Positions 1-4,315 of a DNA stretch of 5,755 nt are shown here, piece after piece (the stretch's first letter is position 1; each line of letters begins with the position of its first letter). The translations under genes were made by a program, and so were the position numbers. The notes beneath the pieces were generated by a model. That model made no database searches. It was not told the DNA's origin and saw nothing but the letters and a program-made list of their open reading frames with translations. The stretch comes from an uncultured beta proteobacterium (GTDB lineage: Bacteria; Pseudomonadota; Gammaproteobacteria; Burkholderiales; Burkholderiaceae_C). The DNA is taken from contig CAILKA010000072.1 of assembly GCA_903834645.1 (NCBI GenBank), forward strand, positions 1-5,755. Direction: 5' to 3'.

Positions 1-1090
1 CTTTGAGCCGCTGCAGGGCCTGCGCGTGGGCCTCGTGACCAACCACACCGGGCGCAACCTGCACGGGCGACCCACCATCGATGTGCTCAAGGAGGCCCGC
101 AACGTTCAACTGGTGGCCCTCTTCTCGCCCGAGCACGGCATCCGCGGCGAGCTGGACCAGGAAAACATCTCCGACTCCGTCGACGAGAAGACCGGCCTGC
201 CGATCCACTCGCTCTACGGCAAGACGCGAAGGCCCACGCCCGAGCAGTTGAAGGGGCTCGATGCGCTGGTGTTCGACATCCAGGACATCGGCGCCCGTTT
301 CTACACCTACATCTCCACGCTGCAGCATGTGCTGGAGGAGGCGGCCAAGGCGGGCAAGCCCGTGTTCGTGCTGGACCGCCCCAACCCGATCAACGGCGTG
401 GAGGTGGAGGGGCCGCTGGCCGACGCCGACAAGCTCAGCTTCGTGGCCACGCACACGCTGCCCGTGCGCCACGGCATGACCATCGGCGAGCTGGCCCTGA
501 TGTTCAACCAGGAGCAGCGCATCGGTGCCGACGTGCGGGTGGTGAAGATGGCGAACTGGCAGCGCGCGCACTGGTTCGACCAGCTCAACCAGACGTGGGT
601 GAACCCCTCGCCCAACATGCGCAGCCTGACGCAGGCCACGCTGTACCCGGGGGTGGGGCTGCTGGAGTACACCAACCTGTCGGTGGGCCGGGGCACCGAC
701 ACGCCCTTCGAGCGCGTGGGGGCACCCTACATCGATGGGCGTGCCCTGGCGCTGCACCTGAACGCACGCGGCCTGGCAGGCGTGCGGTTCGTGCCGGTGC
801 GCTTCAAGCCGGCGTCCTCGGTGTTCAAGGAAGAGTGGTGCGGCGGGGTGAACATCGTCATCACGGATCGCGCGAAGTTCCGCCCTGTGCGCCTGGGCCT
901 GGAGCTGGCTGCCGCCTTGAGGCAGCTCTACCCCCAGGAGTGGAAGCCCCAGCGGCTGCTGGCGCTGCTGGTGAACGCGCCGGCCCACGACGCGGTGCTG
1001 CGGGGCGTGGAGCCCTCGGCCATCGAGGCTGCTGCCGAGGCCGGGCTGGAGCACTTCCGGCGTCGGCGGGAGGCTTTTCTGCTGTATTGA
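1..1090 (+). CDS. namZ: NamZ-like exo-beta-N-acetylmuramidase (DUF1343, GH171), 5' end missing
   Basis: NamZ enzymes remove terminal N-acetylmuramic acid from the non-reducing end of peptidoglycan fragments, feeding cell-wall sugar recycling outside the cytoplasm. The frame is open from base 2 and ends at TGA 1088-1090. The GTG at 26 is an internal Val, because in-frame codons before it read FEPLQGLR, matching the family's run-in to the GLVTNHTG motif. Counting from base 26, family motifs in order are GLVTNHTG (2-9), FSPEHGIRG (33-41, with the conserved Glu-His), DIQDIGARFYTY (84-95), LDRPNPING (116-124), PVRHGMTIGEL (146-156), a VNPSPNMRSL block near 191 and a GTDTPFERVGAPYID block near 222. 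362 codons are visible. Characterised relatives are about 400 residues with a signal peptide, so roughly 40-80 N-terminal residues lie outside the window, and export cannot be judged. Family assignment is firm; substrate activity is inferred. The gene symbol is by family only. Confidence 0.5.
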   Translation, partial: FEPLQGLRVGLVTNHTGRNLHGRPTIDVLKEARNVQLVALFSPEHGIRGELDQENISDSVDEKTGLPIHSLYGKTRRPTPEQLKGLDALVFDIQDIGARFYTYISTLQHVLEEAAKAGKPVFVLDRPNPINGVEVEGPLADADKLSFVATHTLPVRHGMTIGELALMFNQEQRIGADVRVVKMANWQRAHWFDQLNQTWVNPSPNMRSLTQATLYPGVGLLEYTNLSVGRGTDTPFERVGAPYIDGRALALHLNARGLAGVRFVPVRFKPASSVFKEEWCGGVNIVITDRAKFRPVRLGLELAAALRQLYPQEWKPQRLLALLVNAPAHDAVLRGVEPSAIEAAAEAGLEHFRRRREAFLLY

Positions 1091-1165
1091 CCCGCCGGGC
1101 GGCGAGCTTCTCGCTCCGTGTACCTGGCCACGGGTTCGATGCGCCCCCATGGTCCAATCCGCAGC

Positions 1166-1936
1166 ATGCCTGCCGTGCTTGCTGACCAGTTCCGGCGCGC
1201 CTGGTGGGTGCTCGCTGCCTTGCTGGGCCTGGTGGCGTTGCTGCTGGCCGGGCCGCTGTCGGTGTTGGCCTCGGGCCAGGTGGACCTGGCCACGCCGTGG
1301 TATGCCGCGCAGCCAGGCCGGGCCGGCCTGGCGCCCGATCCGGCTACCGAGCGCGGCGCGGTGGTGCAGGTCTACGGGGCGCGCGCCGTGCGCTGGCGCG
1401 GCGCCTTCGCCATTCATCCCTGGATCGCGGTGAAGCCCGAGGGCGCGACCGCCTACACCACCTACCAGGTGATCGGCTGGCGCGCCATGCGCGGCGGCAG
1501 GGCCCTGGTGGTCACCGAGGGCGCCGAGCCCGACCGGCACTGGTACGGCGCTGCCCCTCAGCTGCTGGTGGAGCACCGCGGCCCTGCGGCCCAGGCGCTG
1601 ATCGAGCGCATCGACGCGGCCGTGCAGCGCTACCCCTGGCCCGACGCGTACCGGGCCTGGCCCGGGCCGAACAGCAACACCTTCGTCGCCTGGGTGGCGC
1701 GCGAAGTGCCCGGTCTCGGGTTGGACCTGCCACCCACGGCCATCGGCAAGGACTGGCTGGGCCCCGCCACCCTCGTGGCCCGAGCGCCCAGCGGCACGGG
1801 CTGGCAGCTGTCGCTGTGGGGCCTGGCGGGCGCAACCGTGGCCCGCGAGGAGGGCCTGGAACTGCAGTTGCTGGGGCTGGGTGTAGGCGTGGACGTGAAC
1901 GACGCGCGGCTTCGGCTGCCGGGGTGGGGGTGGTAG
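1166..1936 (+). CDS. DUF3750 family membrane-anchored protein
   Basis: Function is unknown; this is recognised as the DUF3750 family. The 256-residue product has a positively charged N-terminus (FRRAWW, 9-14), one hydrophobic segment (about 13-36) and then a soluble domain, probably periplasmic. Family-type blocks are VQVYGARAVRWRGAFAIHPW (67-86), IAVKPEGA (87-94), YTTYQVIGW (97-105) and GPNSNTFVAWVARE (167-180), the last followed by a PPTAIGKDW block. His84 and the Asn-Ser-Asn of GPNSNTF are the most active-site-like polar residues, but no catalysis is known to me. ATG 1166 was chosen because it leads directly into the membrane segment. In-frame ATG 1139 would add nine residues, and neither has a convincing ribosome binding site. 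It follows the NamZ-like gene by 75 bases on the same strand, so co-transcription is possible, and converges with the rpn gene 27 bases downstream. No transcription terminator is obvious in that gap. Confidence 0.5.
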   Translation: MPAVLADQFRRAWWVLAALLGLVALLLAGPLSVLASGQVDLATPWYAAQPGRAGLAPDPATERGAVVQVYGARAVRWRGAFAIHPWIAVKPEGATAYTTYQVIGWRAMRGGRALVVTEGAEPDRHWYGAAPQLLVEHRGPAAQALIERIDAAVQRYPWPDAYRAWPGPNSNTFVAWVAREVPGLGLDLPPTAIGKDWLGPATLVARAPSGTGWQLSLWGLAGATVAREEGLELQLLGLGVGVDVNDARLRLPGWGW

Positions 1937-1963
1937 GCGCGCGAGCGGGCGGCAGCCAGGCCG

Positions 1964-2380
1964 TCAGCCTCGTGAGTCGCCCCCGCCCTCGAGCAGGTGC
2001 TGCACGCTCACTGCGCCGAAGATGCCGTCGAGCCAGCTGTCGAGCTGAGCCTCTGTGGCGCAGGCGATGGTGGCTCGTTCCGGCTCGGAGAGGGGCCCGA
2101 AGCGTTGCGTGAGCTGGCGGGCGAGGGTCTGGGCCTTGGCCGTTGAGCGCCCTTCTGCGCGCCCTTCTGCACGCCCTTCTGCACGCCCTTCCTCGAGCCC
2201 CGCTTGCCTGCCCTCCCGGCGCGCTTCCTCCTTGCCCTCGGTGGCCTCCCAGCGAAGCGTGGCCTCGTCGATCAGGGCGCGCTCGCGAGCGATCGCACGA
2301 AAGCGCTCCTCCTCGCTCAGGCTGAGCTCCTCGAGTTTCTTCATCGCTTGCTGCACCGGGGGGTAGGTGACTTCGGCCAT
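1964..2380 (-). CDS. Candidate internal RpnS-like product (gene within rpn)
   Basis: This in-frame internal reading starts at ATG 2380 (Met192 of the full protein) and would give a separate 138-residue C-terminal product. It begins MAEVTYPPVQQAMKKLEELS, continues through charged helices and the EGRA repeats, and ends at the shared stop. Directly seen: AGGAG at 2394-2390 on the minus strand, 9 nt before the ATG, a canonical ribosome binding site stronger than the one for the full-length start. Known: in E. coli Rpn systems the C-terminal domain (RpnS) is translated separately from inside the gene and blocks the toxic full-length RpnL, through a dimerising helix with four-residue repeats. Inference: this gene is organised the same way. 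A second in-frame ATG at 2344 has no ribosome binding site. Caution: the AGGAG falls in Gln-Glu codons that may be conserved for protein reasons. Confidence 0.5.
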   Translation of the reverse strand: MAEVTYPPVQQAMKKLEELSLSEEERFRAIARERALIDEATLRWEATEGKEEARREGRQAGLEEGRAEGRAEGRAEGRSTAKAQTLARQLTQRFGPLSEPERATIACATEAQLDSWLDGIFGAVSVQHLLEGGGDSRG

Positions 2381-2953
2381 GGTGTGGATCTCCTGCCAGT
2401 GTTCGAGGAACGCGACCCAGGCCGCCAGCGATTCGTGGCCGGTGGCACCCGTTGCCGAAAGGCGCCCAAGCTGCCGATCGGCCTTCCTCAGCTCCACCAC
2501 GTGCAGCTGCAGCTCATCGCCCAGGCGCACTGCGGGGTCGCTGCGGTCTCGCATCTCGAAGTGCCACCGGGCCGAAGGGTGACCTTCGAAGAGATCGAAA
2601 TCTAGCAAATGCACGCCGACCACAGGCTTGAGCCGGGTGTATTGCTGGCCTGAGGCAATCTGCGTGGAGAGCAGACGCGAGAGGTAGTAGGCGCTGCGTG
2701 CGCTCCAGCGGGGAAAGCGCTGAACCTGCACCTCGACGTTGAAGAGCCGGCCCGCGGTGTCGCGCGCGAGAACGTCGAGCTCGATGGTCTTGCCGGTGAG
2801 CTCCTCGGGGAGGATGCGGGGGTTGAGCACCTCGAGCACTTCGACGGCTGGCTCGTCCGCTTGCACCGCCGAAATGAGAGCGGCAAGCAGCTCCGGCGAG
2901 GAAGCGAAGAGACGCTTGAAGACGTAATCGTTCTTCGGGTCGAGCAGGTCCAT
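1964..2953 (-). CDS. Rpn-family recombination-promoting nuclease (PD-(D/E)XK, PF12784-type)
   Basis: Rpn proteins are DNA endonucleases of the PD-(D/E)XK superfamily, often labelled putative transposases. E. coli members promote RecA-independent recombination, are toxic, and some act against phage. The 329-residue product opens with the classic MDLLDPKNDYVFKRLFA (1-17). Its catalytic core is ELD (Asp60) followed by VEVQ (Glu74, Gln76), so the nuclease looks intact. About 192-238 are helical and charged, and 239-270 show a four-residue periodicity ending in four EGRA-type repeats. A short C-terminal tail follows. The frame continues upstream to an ATG at 3088, but those 45 residues are Pro/Arg-rich and lie before the conserved N-terminus, so ATG 2953 is preferred. 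Its ribosome binding site is weak (a TAGAG-like stretch), which may keep expression low. It lies downstream of a small co-directional gene and converges with the DUF3750 gene. There are no terminal inverted repeats nearby, so it is not part of a visible transposon. Confidence 0.5.
   Translation of the reverse strand: MDLLDPKNDYVFKRLFASSPELLAALISAVQADEPAVEVLEVLNPRILPEELTGKTIELDVLARDTAGRLFNVEVQVQRFPRWSARSAYYLSRLLSTQIASGQQYTRLKPVVGVHLLDFDLFEGHPSARWHFEMRDRSDPAVRLGDELQLHVVELRKADRQLGRLSATGATGHESLAAWVAFLEHWQEIHTMAEVTYPPVQQAMKKLEELSLSEEERFRAIARERALIDEATLRWEATEGKEEARREGRQAGLEEGRAEGRAEGRAEGRSTAKAQTLARQLTQRFGPLSEPERATIACATEAQLDSWLDGIFGAVSVQHLLEGGGDSRG
2144..2191 (-). repeat. Four tandem 12-bp units in rpn (EGRA repeats)
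   Basis: Four consecutive 12-bp units (2144-2155, 2156-2167, 2168-2179, 2180-2191), each GAAGGGCG(T/C)(G/T)CA on the minus strand, encode EGRA, EGRA, EGRA, EGRS at residues 255-270. Units differ at only a few positions. A degenerate four-residue period extends further upstream in the protein (EGKE, EARR, EGRQ, AGLE at 239-254). Because the unit is a multiple of three, gain or loss by replication slippage would change helix length without shifting frame. Repeat number in Rpn C-terminal helices is known to vary between strains in other species. Confidence 0.5.
2388..2394 (-). promoter_or_regulatory. Internal Shine-Dalgarno inside rpn
   Basis: On the minus strand the bases read AGGAGAT, then eight more bases, then ATG at 2380. 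Measured from AGGAG the spacer is 9 nt. It lies in the coding sequence for W-Q-E-I-H-T just before Met192. It is the best ribosome binding site in the rpn gene and decides the candidate start of the internal RpnS-like product. Confidence 0.5.
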
Positions 2954-3222
2954 GCACGAGGACTCTAGAGAGACGTACGGCCTTGGGCCATCGCTCTGAC
3001 GGGCGGGGTCGTGGCACTCGGATGGGGGGCCTTCGAGGCGCACTGCCCTTCGGGCTGATGGTGCGAGCGGGAGGCACCGCTCGCGCATGAGCCAGCACGC
3101 ATTGGCTGCCGAACGCGGGACGGGCGGTGAGCTGCGACACCATGGTCAGCCGATGCTTCCTCCCCAGGACCCCGATCTCAATCCTCAGCCCGTGTTCCTG
3201 GCCTGGAACCGGGAGAACGTAT
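2954..3222. other. Non-coding gap between the small hypothetical gene and rpn
   Basis: These 269 bases contain no gene I can support. They hold a strong hairpin (3061-3086) and a minor GCCC-TTC-GGGC stem (3045-3055). No clear promoter boxes were recognised for rpn. The minus strand stays open in one frame across the gap and gives a protein-like stretch (LEYVLPVPGQEHGLRIEIG and following residues, roughly 3090-3240). It has no start of its own and runs into frames that are plainly shadows of neighbours. It could be a decayed gene fragment or chance in GC-rich DNA. Confidence 0.5.
3061..3086. terminator. Strong GC hairpin, possible terminator or regulatory stem
   Basis: A perfect 8-bp inverted repeat, GCGAGCGG (3063-3070) and CCGCTCGC (3077-3084), closes a 6-nt loop GAGGCA. 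A wobble pair and a further G-C pair extend it to about 10 bp. There is no T-run on either side, so it is not a standard intrinsic terminator. Lying after the minus-strand gene at 3223-3582 and about 110 bases before the rpn start, it could end or attenuate read-through into rpn, or be a protein-binding site. Structure is sure; role is a guess. Confidence 0.5.
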
Positions 3223-3582
3223 TCAAGGCGCCCGGGCGGCGCTGGATGTGAGCTCCGGATCAACCATCCCCTCCGGCAACGCCCACCCCAGCACCTCGGC
3301 CAGCCTGCCCACCACCCAGCCCGCCTCCCGCGCACTGACCGGTGACCCCGCCTCGAGCAGCCCGTGGCGGATGCGGTCGAGCACGTCGGCCTCCGTGATG
3401 CCGAGCGCGAAGAGTCTGTCGCGTGCCGTCTCGCTGAGCATCTGCGCGAGGTCTTCGCAGAACTCATGGCGCGCGGCGATCACCTCCCGCGTCTCCAGGG
3501 GCCTGCGGCTGCGGTCGACCCCCGGCGGCCGAAAGAGATCGACAAAGGCCTCGGGGACGACGATCTGGCTGTCTTCGCTCAT
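3223..3582 (-). CDS. Small conserved hypothetical protein (119 aa)
   Basis: The function is unknown. The product is 119 residues, soluble, with no signal peptide or membrane segment. It opens MSEDSQIVVPEAFVDLFRPP, followed by a helical acidic/leucine region (about 32-75, with HEFCEDLAQMLSE and LFALGITEADVLDRI) and a second helical part containing AGWVVGRLAEVLGW (about 86-100). I recall similar short Burkholderiales proteins carrying the automatic label 'ATPase with chaperone activity', but there is no Walker A or other nucleotide-binding motif here, so that label is not supported. ATG 3582 is preceded by a pyrimidine-rich stretch (TTCCTCCCCC) instead of a ribosome binding site. A TAGTCT hexamer lies about 12 bases upstream, so a leaderless or nearly leaderless message is conceivable. 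The gene is divergent from the cupin gene and lies 269 bases upstream of rpn on the same strand. Real gene: likely. Any role with rpn: unproven. Confidence 0.5.
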   Translation of the reverse strand: MSEDSQIVVPEAFVDLFRPPGVDRSRRPLETREVIAARHEFCEDLAQMLSETARDRLFALGITEADVLDRIRHGLLEAGSPVSAREAGWVVGRLAEVLGWALPEGMVDPELTSSAARAP

Positions 3583-3613
3583 GGGGGAGGAAGACTAACT
3601 CAGCCCGCCCGCA

Positions 3614-3654
3614 CCAGGGCCCCTCGGCAAGGAGGCGGCCCCGGGGGCCCCTGG
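3614..3654. repeat. Inverted repeat in divergent intergenic region (left)
   Basis: CCAGGGCCCC (3614-3623) pairs with the complementary arm at 3644-3654, giving ten base pairs with one bulged C at 3648 and a 20-nt loop. It lies 32 bases before the start of the minus-strand hypothetical gene and about 120 bases before the cupin start. It could be an operator or a 5' leader structure. The surrounding sequence is very GC-rich, so chance pairing is not excluded. Confidence 0.5.
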
Positions 3655-3693
3655 AACCGTGAGACGATGGCCGCTGAGTCTGCGGGGGAGGCG

Positions 3694-3729
3694 CGATGAG
3701 CCGCGGCTGCACGTGCCCGCCGCTCATCG
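3694..3729. repeat. Inverted repeat / hairpin upstream of the cupin gene (right)
   Basis: CGATGAGC (3694-3701) pairs with GCTCATCG (3722-3729), and after a C-C mismatch GCGG (3703-3706) pairs with CCGC (3717-3720). The loop is 10 nt. That is twelve pairs in thirteen positions. No T-run follows and no upstream same-strand gene needs ending here, so a regulatory role (operator or leader structure) fits better than a terminator. The left arm contains the ATG of the candidate leader ORF at 3696. Confidence 0.5.
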
Positions 3730-3806
3730 GCTTTCCGGTGCAGCCCCTCTGGATCCTCGCTCGGGAGATTCCTCGATGTCCACCCACTCCATCCCCACGC
3801 GCGTGA
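3696..3806 (+). CDS. Candidate 36-aa upstream ORF overlapping the cupin start
   Basis: ATG 3696 follows a GGGGGAGG stretch (3684-3691) at a short 4-nt spacing. It opens a 36-codon frame starting MSRGCTCPPLIGFPVQPLW and ending at TGA 3804-3806, out of frame with and overlapping the first codons of the cupin gene. Its start codon lies in the arm of the 3694-3729 hairpin. If translated it could couple or attenuate cupin expression. The peptide resembles nothing I know and is Pro/Cys-rich, as spurious frames in GC-rich DNA often are. Low confidence. Confidence 0.5.
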   Translation: MSRGCTCPPLIGFPVQPLWILAREIPRCPPTPSPRA

Positions 3807-4102
3807 CCACTGATGAAGCCGACGTGCTGCCCTTGCCGGCGGGCCGCCTGAGCGCGCAGGTTCTGAACACGCCCGGCATCGAAGCGCGCTGGTACCGGCC
3901 GCCGAATCCGGACCCCCAAGCCCCGCATGACCGGGACGAGGTCTACATCGTGGCGGCGGGAACAGGCGAATTCGTGCGCGGGACGGCAAGCGTGAACTTC
4001 GCTCCGGGCGACCTGCTGTTCGTCGCCAAGGGCGAGGTGCACCGGTTCGAGAACCACACGCCCGATACGGCCGTGTGGGTGGTCTTCGGGCCGGGGGTCT
4101 GA
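3776..4102 (+). CDS. Small single-domain cupin protein
   Basis: A 108-residue one-domain cupin, a beta-barrel fold that usually binds one metal. Cupin motif 1 is seen as PHDRDEVYIVAAGTGEF (50-66) and motif 2 as PGDLLFVAKGEVHRFEN (77-93). Likely metal ligands are His51, Glu55 and His89. The second His of the usual HxH in motif 1 is Arg53, so the site is a reduced set, and catalysis cannot be read from the sequence. There is no signal peptide, so it is probably cytoplasmic. ATG 3776 is preceded by GGGAG (3763-3767) at 8 nt, and the cupin fold starts shortly after. A longer in-frame reading from GTG 3659 adds 39 Arg/Pro-rich residues and is rejected. It sits 213 bases upstream of the TonB-dependent receptor on the same strand. 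A shared function is possible but unproven. Confidence 0.5.
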   Translation: MSTHSIPTRVTTDEADVLPLPAGRLSAQVLNTPGIEARWYRPPNPDPQAPHDRDEVYIVAAGTGEFVRGTASVNFAPGDLLFVAKGEVHRFENHTPDTAVWVVFGPGV

Positions 4103-4315
4103 CGGCAGTCGATCGCCACGGTCGGCCGCCTGCCGCGAAGCATTCCCGCGCAAGGGCCGGGTGCGGCAGCTGCCGGCATCTCCTCAGGGATTGCCCGAGC
4201 AAACCGTAGCGGAGTAGCACGTTCTTGATATGGCTTCGTGGACCGCGCTTGTCTAGTCTGCCCGAGCTGCCGGGGAACCGGCGCTCCCGCCCACCTTGAC
4301 GACAGGACCGCAGCC
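4103..4315. other. Intergenic region between cupin and TonB receptor
   Basis: No gene is seen. A 12-bp perfect palindrome, CGGCAGCTGCCG (4164-4175), lies here, and its left part (GCGGCAG, 4163-4169) can alternatively pair with CTGCCGC at 4130-4136. Neither is followed by a T-run. The stretch about 4195-4260 is the least GC-rich part and probably holds the receptor promoter. TTGCCC (4191-4196) with TAGCAC (4215-4220), and TTGATA (4225-4230) with no good partner, are only weak matches to sigma-70 boxes. No Fur-box-like GATAAT repeats are seen. Confidence 0.5.
4268..4283 (+). other. 5'-leader hairpin with GGAA tetraloop before the TonB receptor
   Basis: GCCGG (4269-4273) and CCGGC (4278-4282) form a perfect 5-bp stem closed by GGAA, a GNRA-type tetraloop. 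A T-G wobble extends it by one pair. It lies 33 bases before the receptor ATG, in the likely mRNA leader, and could affect stability or ribosome access. It is short, so chance is possible. Confidence 0.5.

Noticed and set aside
1092..1114. Two small hairpins after the NamZ stop (CCGC/GCGG and GCGAG-CTT-CTCGC)
   Set aside because: Stems are only 4-5 bp and no T-run follows. This is not enough to call a terminator.
2204..2605. 133-codon plus-strand frame inside rpn
   Set aside because: It is antisense to the Rpn coding region, has no recognisable domain, and is open because of the codon bias of the real gene.
1964..2953. rpn as part of a transposon or insertion sequence
   Set aside because: Despite the common 'putative transposase' label, no terminal inverted repeats or target-site duplications are visible around it, and the family is a nuclease without known self-transposition.
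2954..3088. Longer rpn start at ATG 3088
   Set aside because: The 45 extra residues are Pro/Arg-rich and precede the conserved MDLLDPKNDYVF N-terminus of the family, so the start at 2953 fits better.
2514..3467. 317-codon minus-strand frame spanning the small gene, the gap and rpn
   Set aside because: It overlaps two better-supported genes in another frame and is mostly Arg/Ala/Pro-rich. Only the gap portion deserves a look, and it is listed separately.
3223..3582. Label 'ATPase with chaperone activity' for the 119-aa protein
   Set aside because: No Walker A, Walker B or AAA motif is present in the 119 residues.
3659..3775. N-terminal extension of the cupin from GTG 3659
   Set aside because: It has no ribosome binding site and an Arg/Pro-rich sequence. 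ATG 3776 has GGGAG at 8 nt and starts just before the domain.
4215..4230. Sigma-54-like -24/-12 element (TAGCACG then TTGATA) upstream of the receptor
   Set aside because: The spacing is one base short, the -24 GG is AG, and the essential GC at -12 is absent.
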